From positions 1 to 48,201 of the forward strand of contig JACXUV010000036.1 in assembly GCA_014763715.1 (NCBI GenBank): DNA of 48,201 nt, given 5' to 3'. Made by a program: the position numbers and the translations under genes. Shown here piece by piece: positions 7,947 to 17,118 of this stretch. Origin of the DNA: Rhodobacterales bacterium. GTDB taxonomy: Bacteria; Pseudomonadota; Alphaproteobacteria; Caulobacterales; Hyphomonadaceae. How positions within the stretch are numbered: the stretch's first letter is position 1; each line of letters begins with the position of its first letter. Under the pieces are notes generated by a model that searched no databases, was not told the origin of the DNA, and saw nothing but the letters and a program-made list of their open reading frames with translations.

Positions 7947-9140
7947 TTAGCGCATCACGCCAGCGCCGCCGCTTGCCGACATGGCCTTGGCGGCCTGTGC
8001 AGCGGTGTAGGCTGCGACGGCATCCATGGCGGAGTCGTTCGAGGCAACCTCATAGGAGGCTTCGCGAACCGTCGTCATGCGCGGGGCGCCATTGGTAATC
8101 GTGCGGGTCGACGTGGTCACCGTGGCCGGGGCGGCAGACGCTTGGATCTTGCCAGCATCCGCAACGACCACCTTGTCAGCCTTGACCGGACGCAGGACGG
8201 ACAGCGCCGCAGCATTCGGATCGGTCGTCTCGGCCGCGGCGGTCAGAACCGGAGCTGGCGCAGACCGTGACGCGCTGGCGCTGCGCACTTGGGCCCACTC
8301 GGAACCGCGCGGGAAGCGATAGAAGACGTGCAGACCGATCTTGTCGGTCTTGATCAGGCCAGCGCTCCACACCGGATCGACATAGGTCGCGTGATAATGG
8401 GTTGCGCCGCCCGTACGATCCTCTGCGAGGTTCATCAGGACATGCGCCGCAATCTCTTTGGCCTGCTCCCAAGCGGTGCCTTTCGGCTTGCGGTTCAGTG
8501 CGCCGTCACAGGTGAAGGTGAACTGGCAACCGGTTGTGCGGGTCGCACCCTGGAAAACCACACCGCAGGCAGTGTCCGGATAGCGATGATCGCGCATCCG
8601 GTTGGAAATCACCTCGGCAACAGCCAGCTGGCCAGCCAGCGGCTCGTTCCGCGATTCGTAATAGATGGCCTGGGCCATACAGTGCGCTTCGGAGTCCAGC
8701 GCTTCGGCGCGCTTGAGGTGCTCCGGCTTGAACGAAACCAGCGAAGCGATTGCCGCGCCGTCCCGGTCACGCTTGGCGTAACGGCTCATCGAGGAGGCGG
8801 TATCGCGCTCCAGTGTGTATTCGACTGTCCGGATCCATGGCGTGTCCAGCAGTGACGGCGCATGATCTGCCAGGCGGACGCTGGCGCCGCCATCTTCGAT
8901 CTGCGCAAACCGCTGGGCCTGTTCGCTGAAATCAGCCTGGGCACGGATATCAGACTGGACCGCACCGATCATTGGCAAGGTCACCGTCGCGGCCACAGCA
9001 CAGACCGCTACAGTCGCGCCGCGAACCACAATATCGCGCTGTTCCTCGTTCGTCATAGCCATCCACCAACGCTTGAGCTGCCCATGGAGCCCACGCATTG
9101 ACGACAGCGTCGCCGTTCGTGGTTTAAGAACACTTAACAT
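7947..9140 (-). CDS. SleB-type cell wall hydrolase, membrane anchored
   Basis: This encodes about 397 residues with one transmembrane segment near residues 38-62, preceded by a basic N-terminus, so the bulk is predicted periplasmic. The Hydrolase_2/SleB domain lies at about residues 150-275. It contains the presumed catalytic Glu in IYYESRNEP, then VAEVISNRM, a Cys pair around TGCQFTFTCDG, and ATHYHATYVDP. Members cleave peptidoglycan glycan strands in spore germination or general wall remodelling; here a vegetative role is likely. The C-terminal 110 residues are Ala/Thr-rich and low complexity. A GTG at 9143 immediately precedes the chosen ATG; a GGGGAG fits either. A TTAAG-TGTT-CTTAA palindrome covers the start. 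Confidence 0.87.
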   Translation of the reverse strand: MLSVLKPRTATLSSMRGLHGQLKRWWMAMTNEEQRDIVVRGATVAVCAVAATVTLPMIGAVQSDIRAQADFSEQAQRFAQIEDGGASVRLADHAPSLLDTPWIRTVEYTLERDTASSMSRYAKRDRDGAAIASLVSFKPEHLKRAEALDSEAHCMAQAIYYESRNEPLAGQLAVAEVISNRMRDHRYPDTACGVVFQGATRTTGCQFTFTCDGALNRKPKGTAWEQAKEIAAHVLMNLAEDRTGGATHYHATYVDPVWSAGLIKTDKIGLHVFYRFPRGSEWAQVRSASASRSAPAPVLTAAAETTDPNAAALSVLRPVKADKVVVADAGKIQASAAPATVTTSTRTITNGAPRMTTVREASYEVASNDSAMDAVAAYTAAQAAKAMSASGGAGVMR

Positions 9141-9425
9141 CACCGCTCTCCCCAGGTCCCGGTGGGCGGTATAACTCCACCCTGTTGTGTAATTCCGGGA
9201 CTGCTTGGTTTGACTTGTTCAGGCGGCACACACCGCCCGATTTCGAGCGAGATATGCAGCCAAACCGCTACCTAGCAAGAAGCTCGCCAGAGTTTGGAGT
9301 GACAAATCCGTCAGGTCGGATTCCCCTGAGAGGCGAGTAAATTCGATGTAATTTACACCCCGGGTTCCAACTTGTTGATTTTTCGTAAAATTTCTACCTT
9401 TTCGGTAGGGGGCTTGTTGCGGCGC
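9141..9425. other. Intergenic region upstream of the cell wall hydrolase
   Basis: This stretch between the hydrolase start and the ppdK terminator contains no convincing coding region. It holds a perfect palindrome at 9337-9356 and is AT-richer than its surroundings from about 9330. It probably carries the hydrolase promoter, though I could not place -35/-10 boxes with confidence. Confidence 0.5.
9337..9356. repeat. Operator-like palindrome GTAAATT-N6-AATTTAC
   Basis: A perfect 7-base inverted repeat with a 6-base spacer lies in the gap between the hydrolase and ppdK, about 200 bases upstream of the hydrolase start. The geometry fits a dimeric regulator site. There is no T-tract, so it is not a terminator. 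Confidence 0.4.
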
Positions 9426-9459
9426 AAAAAAACGGCTGTGGCAGGATTGCCACAGCCGT
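9426..9459 (-). terminator. Intrinsic terminator of ppdK
   Basis: On the minus strand a 12-base perfect stem (ACGGCTGTGGCA type) with a 4-base loop is followed by seven T residues, 27 bases after the ppdK stop. It is a textbook rho-independent terminator. Confidence 0.93.
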
Positions 9460-9485
9460 CCACATTCGATTCGGGACCGAAACCG

Positions 9486-12179
9486 TTACTTGTTCGATTC
9501 CTTCAGCGCAGCGTGTGCCGCAGCGAGACGCGCAATCGGCACCCGGTAAGGCGAACAGGACACATAATCGAGCCCTGCGCGGTGGCAGAAGGCCACCGAC
9601 GCGGGGTCGCCACCATGCTCGCCGCAGATGCCCAGCTTGATGCCCGGACGGGTCTTGCGGCCCCGTTCTGCGGCCGTTTTGACCAGTTCGCCAACGCCTT
9701 CCTGGTCCAGCGTGACGAAGGGGTCCTTCTCGTAGATGCCCTTGTCCTCGTAGATCTTGAGGAAACGGCCGGCATCGTCGCGCGAAATGCCCAGCGTCGT
9801 CTGCGTCAGGTCGTTCGTCCCGAAGGAGAAGAAGGCTGCAGACTGGGCAATGTCGCCCGCCCGCAGGGCCGCACGCGGCAGCTCGATCATGGTGCCGACC
9901 ATATAGTCCAGCGTCACGCCGGTCTCAGCGAAGACGGCCTTCGCCTGCTCGTCGACAACCGCTTTCAGGATCTGCAGCTCACGGTGGGTCGCCACCAGCG
10001 GGATCATCACTTCCGGCACCGGCTTGCGGCCGGTCTCGTTGGCGACGTTGACAGCCGCCTCGAAAATGGCGCGTGCCTGCATTTCATAGATTTCCGGGTA
10101 CGTAATACCCAGGCGGCAACCACGGTGGCCCAGCATCGGGTTGCTTTCGTGCAGGTCAGCCGCGCGGCGCTTCAGTTCTTCCACATCGACGCCGGAAGCC
10201 TTGGCGACTTCCTCCATATCCTCATCCGTATGGGGAAGGAACTCGTGCAGCGGCGGATCCAGCAAGCGGATCGTGGCCGGACGGTCTTCCAGGATTCGGA
10301 AGATCTCTTCAAAGTCACCGCGCTGCATCGGCAGCAGCTTTTCAAGCGCAGCGCGGCGGCCAGCCAGGTCGTTCGACAGGATCATGGCGCGCACTTCAGG
10401 AATGCGCTCTTCCTCGAAGAACATGTGCTCCGTCCGGCAGAGGCCGACACCTTCCGCACCGAACTCAACTGCCGTGCGCGTGTCGAGCGGGGTCTCCGCA
10501 TTGGCGCGCACTTTCAGGCGGCGGGCAGCGTCGGCCCAGCTCATCAGCGTACCGAAATCGCCCGAAAGGTCCGGCTGGACCATGTCCACGGCGCCCAGCA
10601 TTACCTGACCGGTTGCGCCGTCCACGGTGATCACGTCGCCCTTTTTCACTTCACGGCCCATGATGCGGAACACGCCCGCCTTGCCGTCGATCTGCAGGCC
10701 ACCGGCACCGCAAACGCAGGGCCGGCCCATGCCGCGCGCCACAACAGCGGCGTGGCTGGTCATGCCGCCCCGCGCCGTCACGATGGCGCGGGCTGCGTGC
10801 ATGCCCTTGATGTCTTCCGGGCTCGTCTCGACACGGACAAGGATGACATCCTCGCCCTTTTCGGCCAGCAGGAAAGCTTCCTCGGAATCGAACACCACCT
10901 TGCCGACGGCAGCGCCGGGGCTGGCCGGAAGGCCGACGACCAGCACGTCACGCTTGGCGTCTTCGGCGATGGTCGGGTGCAACAGCTGGTCCAGCTGGCT
11001 CGGCTCAAGGCGCAGCACGGCCTCGTTCTCGGTGATCAGGCCTTCGCGGGCCATGTCCACGGCGATCTTGAGAGCCGCGGCCGCCGTCCGTTTCCCGTTC
11101 CGGGTCTGCAGCATGTAGAGATGGCCGTCCTCGACAGTGAATTCGAGGTCCTGCATGTCCTTGTAGTGACGCTCCAGCGTGTTCGCGACATCGCGCAGCT
11201 GGGCGTAGACTTCCGGCATGGCCTCTTCCAGCGGGGCATCATCGGAGCCCAGCGTGTCGGCACGCTCGCGCGAGATCGGGGCCGGCGTGCGGATGCCCGC
11301 CACCACGTCCTCGCCCTGCGCGTTGATCAGGTATTCGCCATAGAAGATCGGATCGCCGTTCGACGGGTCGCGCGTGAAGGCGACGCCCGTGGCGGAGGTT
11401 TCACCGAGGTTGCCGAACACCATGGCCTGCACGTTCACTGCCGTGCCCCATTCGGCCGGGATGTCGTTGAGCTTGCGGTAGGTGATCGCGCGGTCGTTCA
11501 TCCACGAGCCAAACACGGCCGAGATGGCGCCCCACAGCTGTTCCTTCGGGTCTTCCGGGAAAGGCTTGCCCAGCTCTTTCTCGACGGCCTCCTTGTAGAG
11601 CACGATGATCTTCTTCCAGTCATCGGCGCTCATGTCGGTGTCGAGGTCGATGCCCTGACGGTCCTTGTAGTCGTCCAGGATGTGCTCGAACTCGTCATGG
11701 CCCATGCCGAGCACGACGTTGGAATACATCTGGATGAAGCGGCGATAGGAATCATAGGCGAAGCGCTCGCCAGCCTTCTTGGCGAGGCCGGCCGCAGCCG
11801 CCTCGTTCAGGCCGAGGTTCAGCACCGTGTCCATCATGCCCGGCATCGAGGCGCGGGCGCCGGAGCGCACGGACACGAGCAGCGGGTTTTCCGGATCGCC
11901 AAAGCCCTTGCCGGACTTCTTCTCAAGCTCAGCCAGCGCGGCATCCACCTGCGGGGACAGCGTGGAGGGATATTCCCGCTCCAGCTCGTAATAAGCGGTG
12001 CAGACAGCGGTGGAGATCGTAAAGCCCGGCGGCACCGGCAGGCCCAGCTTGGCCATTTCGGCGAGGTTCGCGCCCTTGCCGCCCAGCAGGTTCTTCATGG
12101 AGGCATCGCCATCAGCGGTTCCACCGCCGAATGCGTAAACCCAGGTCTCGTCCGCGTGCTTCAGTGCTGCTTCACCCAT
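9486..12179 (-). CDS. ppdK: Pyruvate, phosphate dikinase
   Basis: This 897-residue enzyme interconverts pyruvate, ATP and phosphate with PEP, AMP and pyrophosphate. It works at the pyruvate/PEP node, for gluconeogenesis or PPi-linked glycolysis. The N-terminal nucleotide-binding domain starts with the KNLLGGKGANLAEM motif. The central phosphohistidine domain has the catalytic His in GGMTSHAAVVARGMG, and the C-terminal PEP/pyruvate barrel contains GICGEHGGD and the SCSPYRVPIARL motif with the proton-donor Cys. I chose the ATG at 12179 because it begins just before the family N-terminus and follows an AGGAAGAGG. The gene is monocistronic with its own terminator. Confidence 0.96.
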   Translation of the reverse strand: MGEAALKHADETWVYAFGGGTADGDASMKNLLGGKGANLAEMAKLGLPVPPGFTISTAVCTAYYELEREYPSTLSPQVDAALAELEKKSGKGFGDPENPLLVSVRSGARASMPGMMDTVLNLGLNEAAAAGLAKKAGERFAYDSYRRFIQMYSNVVLGMGHDEFEHILDDYKDRQGIDLDTDMSADDWKKIIVLYKEAVEKELGKPFPEDPKEQLWGAISAVFGSWMNDRAITYRKLNDIPAEWGTAVNVQAMVFGNLGETSATGVAFTRDPSNGDPIFYGEYLINAQGEDVVAGIRTPAPISRERADTLGSDDAPLEEAMPEVYAQLRDVANTLERHYKDMQDLEFTVEDGHLYMLQTRNGKRTAAAALKIAVDMAREGLITENEAVLRLEPSQLDQLLHPTIAEDAKRDVLVVGLPASPGAAVGKVVFDSEEAFLLAEKGEDVILVRVETSPEDIKGMHAARAIVTARGGMTSHAAVVARGMGRPCVCGAGGLQIDGKAGVFRIMGREVKKGDVITVDGATGQVMLGAVDMVQPDLSGDFGTLMSWADAARRLKVRANAETPLDTRTAVEFGAEGVGLCRTEHMFFEEERIPEVRAMILSNDLAGRRAALEKLLPMQRGDFEEIFRILEDRPATIRLLDPPLHEFLPHTDEDMEEVAKASGVDVEELKRRAADLHESNPMLGHRGCRLGITYPEIYEMQARAIFEAAVNVANETGRKPVPEVMIPLVATHRELQILKAVVDEQAKAVFAETGVTLDYMVGTMIELPRAALRAGDIAQSAAFFSFGTNDLTQTTLGISRDDAGRFLKIYEDKGIYEKDPFVTLDQEGVGELVKTAAERGRKTRPGIKLGICGEHGGDPASVAFCHRAGLDYVSCSPYRVPIARLAAAHAALKESNK

Positions 12180-12395
12180 GGTGTCCTCTTCCTGTATCTG
12201 CGCGCGCCAATGCATGCCCGCTCGCGCGCGAGGGGATTGCAAACCCTATGCTGCATCGCAACGCCAATTGCCAGCTGCCGAAAGGTCGCTTATGCCCTGA
12301 CAACGTTGTAATCCGTCACATAGCTGTATCAAATACCGCCAGCACACTCCAGGCATGGAAAATCTGTTCCGATCCGGGACGCGTGACGCCGGGGA

Positions 12396-14606
12396 TCAGC
12401 CCTCGATCTGGGAGAAATCCGCCACGCGGTGCAGCGTCTCGCGGATGTCGGCCAGCAGCGCCAGGCGATTCGCCCGCACCTTCTCGTCCTCGTCATTGAC
12501 CATGACATGCTCGAAGAAGGCATCGACCGGCCCGCGCAGCTTGGCGAGTTCGGTCATCACGGCGGCGAAGTCCTCATTCTTGAGGGGCTCCTCGATATCG
12601 TGGCGCACCTGGCCGAGCGTCTGGTGCAGCGCGATCTCCTGTGCGGCCCCGGCATCGATCAGCGCGCCATCGACGGAGAGGTTCTCCGGCAGCGCGCCCT
12701 TCTTCTCCTCGGCCCGCAGGATGTTCGCGGCCCGCTTGTAGCCCGCGAGCAGGTTCGCCCCGTCTTCCGTGCCGAGGAACGCGCCGAGCGCTTCCACGCG
12801 ACGGGTGATCAGCACGAGATCGTCTTCGCCGAGCGCAAAGACGGCATCAATCAGGTCATGCCGCTGCCCCTGGTCGCGGAGGTATTGTTTGAGGCGATCC
12901 GCGAAGAAGGCAAGGAGTTCAGAACACTGGCTCCAATATGATCGGGATTGGGCATCACTGGCCATTTCGAGGACATATTCATAAAGGGTACGAAGACTAG
13001 GCTTGGCCCTACGCGGTGGCACCTTCACACTTGCCAATGACTTGATAGCCATTGGATACTGTTCAAGCTTGGTTTTAGTAAGCGGGAGATACCGCTGCTC
13101 CATATCATAGAACACGCCAAGCAAGCTGATCCGCACCCTGTTTTCCAACACAATCCGCACCACACCCAGCGCCGCCCGGCGCAGCGCGAACGGGTCTTTC
13201 GAGCCGGTCGGTTTCTCGTCGATGGCCCAGAAGCCGACCAGCGTGTCGAGCTTGTCGGCGAGGGCGACGGCGATCCCCACCGGATCGGTCGGCACATTGT
13301 CGCTCGGCCCCTGCGGCTTGTAGTGGTCGCGGATCGCATCGGCGACAGCCGCCGGCTCGCCCGCTTCCAGCGCATAGTAGCGGCCCATCACGCCCTGCAG
13401 TTCCGGGAACTCGCCGACCATTTCCGACACAAGGTCTGCCTTGGCGAGGCGTGCGGCGCGTTCGGCCAGGTCCGGATCGGCGCCCACTTTCGGGGCGAGT
13501 TCGCGGGCCAGCGCCGCCACCCGCTCCACCTTGTCGCCCAGCGAGCCAAGCTCTGCCTTGAACGCAATTGTCGCCAGCTTCTTCGCCATCTCGTCCAGCG
13601 GCTTCGCCTTGTCGAGATCCCAGAAGAAGCGCGCATCGTCGAGACGGGCGGAAAGCACGCGGGAATTGCCCTCGGCCAGCTTCTTGCCGCCATCGGCCGC
13701 GTCGATATTTGCCACCACGATGAAGTGCGGCGCCAGCTTGCCGGTCTTGGCGTCGTTCACGGCGAAATATTTCTGGTGCGTCCGCATCGACAGCTGGATC
13801 ACTTCCGGCGGCAGGCTCAGGAAGTCCGGGTCCATGTCGCCCAGCACCACGACCGGCCATTCGGCAAGGCCCGTCACTTCTTCCAGCAGGCCCAGATCCT
13901 CGATCCATTCCAGCCCGGCACCAGCACAGACTTTCCCGATGCCTTCCAGGATCACTTCGCGGCGGTCTGCGCGCGTCAGCTTCACATGGCCGGCGCCTTC
14001 CAGCTGCGCGGCATAATCTTCCCAGCCGGTGACGGTGTACGGCCCGCGGCCATGCACGCGGTGGCCTTCGACCTCATTCCCGCTGGCGATGCCGTCCACG
14101 TCGAACGGCACAACCGCGCCGTCCAGCACGCAGGTGATCCGCTGCAGCGGGCGCACCCAGCGCAAGTCACCTTCGCCCCAGCGCATGGACTTCGGCCAAT
14201 GGAAGCCGCGAATGATCGCGGGCACGGCCTCGGCGATAATGTCCTTCGCATCGCGTCCCGGCGTCTCGATCACGGCGACATAGAAGTCGCCCTTCTTCGG
14301 ATCGCTGCGCACTTCGGCCTGCGAAATGTCGCTGAGGCCAGCGCCGCGCAGGAAGCCTTCGAGGGCCTTTTCCGGCGCGCCGACCTTCGGGCCCTTGCGC
14401 TCTTCCTTCACGTCCGCCGACCGCTCGCTGAGGCCAGTGATCGACACGGTCAGGCGGCGGGGCCCGGAACAGGCTGCCAGCAGCTTCCATTTCAGCCCCG
14501 CCTCGCCGAGCGCCTTCTCCATGGCCCCCATCAGGTCAGCTTCCGCCTTCGCCTGCATGCGTGCGGGGATTTCCTCGGAAAAGAGTTCAAGAAGCAGCTC
14601 AGCCAT
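12396..14606 (-). CDS. glyS: Glycyl-tRNA synthetase, beta subunit
   Basis: This 736-residue beta chain of the bacterial alpha2-beta2 GlyRS contributes tRNA recognition. The N-terminus (MAELLLELFSEEIPARMQ) and central motifs such as RWVRPLQ, LSMRTHQKYF and DPFALRRAALG are typical. The C-terminal anticodon-binding part resumes at LLAFFADRLKQYLRDQG. Between about residues 495 and 565 (12911-13120) lies a stretch rich in Lys, Ser, Tyr and Gln. Its DNA is near 48% GC over 180 bases, against roughly 70% in nearby glyS. From memory of the family, this segment is longer than usual. The frame stays open, so the protein is probably functional. It is 54 bases after glyQ and likely co-transcribed. Confidence 0.95.
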   Translation of the reverse strand: MAELLLELFSEEIPARMQAKAEADLMGAMEKALGEAGLKWKLLAACSGPRRLTVSITGLSERSADVKEERKGPKVGAPEKALEGFLRGAGLSDISQAEVRSDPKKGDFYVAVIETPGRDAKDIIAEAVPAIIRGFHWPKSMRWGEGDLRWVRPLQRITCVLDGAVVPFDVDGIASGNEVEGHRVHGRGPYTVTGWEDYAAQLEGAGHVKLTRADRREVILEGIGKVCAGAGLEWIEDLGLLEEVTGLAEWPVVVLGDMDPDFLSLPPEVIQLSMRTHQKYFAVNDAKTGKLAPHFIVVANIDAADGGKKLAEGNSRVLSARLDDARFFWDLDKAKPLDEMAKKLATIAFKAELGSLGDKVERVAALARELAPKVGADPDLAERAARLAKADLVSEMVGEFPELQGVMGRYYALEAGEPAAVADAIRDHYKPQGPSDNVPTDPVGIAVALADKLDTLVGFWAIDEKPTGSKDPFALRRAALGVVRIVLENRVRISLLGVFYDMEQRYLPLTKTKLEQYPMAIKSLASVKVPPRRAKPSLRTLYEYVLEMASDAQSRSYWSQCSELLAFFADRLKQYLRDQGQRHDLIDAVFALGEDDLVLITRRVEALGAFLGTEDGANLLAGYKRAANILRAEEKKGALPENLSVDGALIDAGAAQEIALHQTLGQVRHDIEEPLKNEDFAAVMTELAKLRGPVDAFFEHVMVNDEDEKVRANRLALLADIRETLHRVADFSQIEG

Positions 14607-14660
14607 TTTGGTTTCCAGCCAGAGAATTCGGTGTTCGGATCATGTATTCGGGCGTGTGGA

Positions 14661-15572
14661 TCAGGCTTTCGCCCGTTCGTCTTCCTGCTCAGCCCATTGC
14701 TCGGCAGCGCCGCGCGCAAGGTCGCGGACGCGGGCGATATAGGCCTGACGCTCGGTCGGGCTGATGGCGCCGCGGGCGTCGATCAGGTTGAAAGTGTGCG
14801 AGGCTTTCAGCGCATAGTCATAGGCCGGCAGCGGCTTGCCCGCCGCGCGCAGGGCGTTCGACTGGTTCTCGCAATCGGCAAACCAGCGCTTCAGCATCTC
14901 GACATCGGAGAATTCGAAGTTGAAGGCAGACTGCTGGCGCTCGTTCTCAAGGAAAACATCGCCATAGGTCAGCGGAACTTCAGAGTCCGGATCATTGTAC
15001 GGCAAGTCGTAGACATTATCGACGCCGAACACATACATGGCGAGGCGTTCGAGGCCGTAGGTCAGCTCACCCGAAACCGGGCGCACATCGAGGCCGCCGA
15101 CCTGTTGGAAATAGGTGTACTGGCTGACTTCCATCCCGTCGCACCAGACTTCCCAGCCGAGGCCCCACGCGCCGACGGTCGGGTTCTCCCAGTCGTCCTC
15201 GACAAAGCGGATGTCGTGCACAGTCGGGTCGATGCCGATCTTGTAGAGGCTTTCCAGATAGAGGTCCTGCAGATTGTCCGGATTGGGCTTCAGGATCACC
15301 TGATACTGGTAATAATGGCCAAGGCGGTTCGGGTTCTCGCCATAGCGGGCATCCTTCGGCCGGCGCGACGGCTGGACATAAGCCGCCCGCCACTTCTTCG
15401 GACCCAGCGCCCGCAGCACGGTGGCCGGATGCAGCGTCCCGGCGCCGACTTCCATGTCGTAAGGCTGCAGGATGGCACAGCCCTGCGCGCCCCAGTAATT
15501 CTGGAGCGTCAGGATCAGATCCTGAAAGGATTTCGGCTTGGCTTCAGCTTTTGGGGCCTTGGATGCGGACAT
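14661..15572 (-). CDS. glyQ: Glycyl-tRNA synthetase, alpha subunit
   Basis: This 303-residue catalytic alpha chain of the heterotetrameric GlyRS activates glycine and charges tRNA-Gly together with GlyS. The class II core is obvious from residue 15 on: [28 protein letters not shown], motif 2 around [19 protein letters not shown], and the C-terminal YGLERLAMY. An N-terminal tail of about 14 Lys/Ala-rich residues precedes the core. The start ATG at 15572 has only a weak GGGAA upstream. The downstream partner glyS follows on the same strand, so this is the usual glyQS operon. Confidence 0.97.
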   Translation of the reverse strand: MSASKAPKAEAKPKSFQDLILTLQNYWGAQGCAILQPYDMEVGAGTLHPATVLRALGPKKWRAAYVQPSRRPKDARYGENPNRLGHYYQYQVILKPNPDNLQDLYLESLYKIGIDPTVHDIRFVEDDWENPTVGAWGLGWEVWCDGMEVSQYTYFQQVGGLDVRPVSGELTYGLERLAMYVFGVDNVYDLPYNDPDSEVPLTYGDVFLENERQQSAFNFEFSDVEMLKRWFADCENQSNALRAAGKPLPAYDYALKASHTFNLIDARGAISPTERQAYIARVRDLARGAAEQWAEQEDERAKA

Positions 15573-15662
15573 GGGAATTCCCGGAGATAGTTTGGTCCCC
15601 GCACCTAACTCTGCCTGCCCCTGCGCGCAAGCACCGCCGCTGATAGCCAGACGGGGTAGCGT

Positions 15663-16871
15663 TTAGCGGAAAGAACGGCAGAAGCGGGTGTCCTCGGCGC
15701 TGCCAGTGCACTCTTCCTTGATGGCGTAGCTGTTGAAGCTGCCCTTGCACCGGCCATTATAGGCGTCGGCGGCATCATTGTAGCGGCTCTGCTCGGCATC
15801 ATATTCCCGGCCTTCGGCATTGAAGGCGTCGACATCGGCATTGTAGGAATTCCGCAACGCCGTGTCGTTCCGGTAATAGAGTTCCAGGTCCCTGCGCGTC
15901 TCCTTCAGCTCGGCATCCCATTTCTTCATGTCACGGGCCCAGTCGTCGAGGTCGCGGCGCCAGTCCTTCAGGTCTCTGGATTCGGTGATGCAGCTGCGCG
16001 CGCGGGCCTTGTCGGCGGCATAGTTCGCCCCTTTCGATACCGGCTCCGGTGCTGTTGACGAAGACGTCACGGCAGGCGTCTGGGGCGCCTGCTTGCGCTG
16101 GCGTGCGGCCTCGGCCTCAGCCCCGAACTGCTGCGCCTGTGTCCGCGCATTCGCCAGCGCCGTTTCAAGCGCCTGGCGCTGGGTATCGTCCGGATTGGTC
16201 TCCAGCCCCCTTGTGGCAACCGTGATGATCTCATTCAGATGCCCATAAATCGCCAGCGTGCCGTCATCCCAGTCCGCCTGGAAACCGCGCGCCAGCCCGA
16301 CAAGTTCGTTCTCCAGCCCGGCTTGCTCGACAGCCGCCGCTGTCAGGCCATTCCGGGCCGCCCGGCCAAACAGGGCCGAGGCCGCCTTGAGGCGGGTATA
16401 TTTGTCGCCATTCCAGGGTTTTGGCTCCGTTCCGGGGTATAATTCACTGAAGGCCGCGGCCTGCTGATCGGCCGGCAGGCATTGGTCGCGCAGGCAATCG
16501 GCCACCTGGAAAAGCCCGCTGGGCGCCCCGAGCCGGGCTGCCTGGGCGTAAAAGCGCATCCCCTCCGCCTTCTGCTCTGCCCCGAAAGCGCCCTTGGTCC
16601 AGTACAGCCAGCCAAGATTGGCCGCCGCAGCCGCCGCCCGCGACGTGTCCAGCGAATAGGCCGGGCAAGGCCGCGTGGCCCGGCATTCGTTTGCAGTCGC
16701 CTTCAGAGTCCACAGCGCGGCTTCGTCACCAGCCAGGGCCTTGTCGCCCAGCGCGTTCATCTCTGTCCGCGCGGTGCTATCCCGGTCGTTCAGCTTGTCG
16801 GCTGCTGCAATTGGCGCAAACACCAGCGCCGCGATCAGTCCCAATCCCGCCAGAGTCGTCTTCATCATCAT
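15663..16871 (-). CDS. Secreted protein of unknown function with aromatic heptad repeats
   Basis: This encodes 402 residues with a signal peptide (basic start, hydrophobic core, probable cleavage after IAAA at about residue 24). The middle region, residues about 40-170, has Ala-rich helical pairs with Sel1/TPR-like character (NLGWLYW, MRFYAQAARLGAPSG). The C-terminal third is a predicted coiled coil with aromatic residues every seven positions: Trp304, Trp311 and Trp318, then Tyr343, Phe350, Tyr357, Tyr364 and Tyr371. It ends with several Cys residues, which may form disulfides in the periplasm. I do not recognise a named family. An AGGA lies before the chosen ATG; a second ATG follows directly. 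Confidence 0.75.
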   Translation of the reverse strand: MMMKTTLAGLGLIAALVFAPIAAADKLNDRDSTARTEMNALGDKALAGDEAALWTLKATANECRATRPCPAYSLDTSRAAAAAANLGWLYWTKGAFGAEQKAEGMRFYAQAARLGAPSGLFQVADCLRDQCLPADQQAAAFSELYPGTEPKPWNGDKYTRLKAASALFGRAARNGLTAAAVEQAGLENELVGLARGFQADWDDGTLAIYGHLNEIITVATRGLETNPDDTQRQALETALANARTQAQQFGAEAEAARQRKQAPQTPAVTSSSTAPEPVSKGANYAADKARARSCITESRDLKDWRRDLDDWARDMKKWDAELKETRRDLELYYRNDTALRNSYNADVDAFNAEGREYDAEQSRYNDAADAYNGRCKGSFNSYAIKEECTGSAEDTRFCRSFR

Positions 16872-16961
16872 GCGTCCTGTACGATTCCCACATCGCCAGA
16901 TGTGCGCACAGTCCTGTGTCTTAAAGGTAAAAACCCGCCTTCAGGGCCCGGTCATCGCCGG

Positions 16962-17099
16962 TCAGAAACATCCGCGGGAATCAGGATGGTCCATCGATCC
17001 GCCATCGCGGCCGGTCACCAAGCGGTAAAAGCCGGAATGCCCCATCGCCGCGATCCACACGCCGGCCAGCAGGAACAGCCAGAACAGGGCAGCGAACAT
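16962..17099 (-). CDS. Single-pass membrane microprotein, 45 residues
   Basis: This short gene encodes 45 residues. The ATG at 17099 has a perfect AGGAGG five bases upstream. Residues 2-20 form one hydrophobic helix (FAALFWLFLLAGVWIAAMG), followed by a short polar tail with several charged residues and a final Cys-Phe. The N-terminal half matches the 38-residue protein just upstream (MF-x-x-LFW-x-FL-x-x-G-x-x-IA). The pattern is faintly like DUF1328/YtjA small membrane proteins but lacks their second helix. The function is unknown. The pair is separated by 19 bases and is surely co-transcribed. Confidence 0.7.
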   Translation of the reverse strand: MFAALFWLFLLAGVWIAAMGHSGFYRLVTGRDGGSMDHPDSRGCF

Positions 17100-17118
17100 G
17101 GGTTCCTCCTGCGGGCGC

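Noticed and set aside
9124-9137. TTAA-N6-TTAA at the cell wall hydrolase start as a CtrA box
   Set aside because: Spacing is six rather than seven bases and it overlaps the coding start, so I treat it as a simple palindrome (TTAAG-TGTT-CTTAA).
9372-12311. Long open frame on the plus strand opposite ppdK (979 codons)
   Set aside because: It lies antisense to a fully recognisable PPDK, has no protein family features and is explained by high GC codon bias that removes stops.
13323-15590. Long plus-strand frame opposite glyS and glyQ (755 codons)
   Set aside because: Antisense shadow of two certain genes; the translation is Arg/His-rich without recognisable domains.
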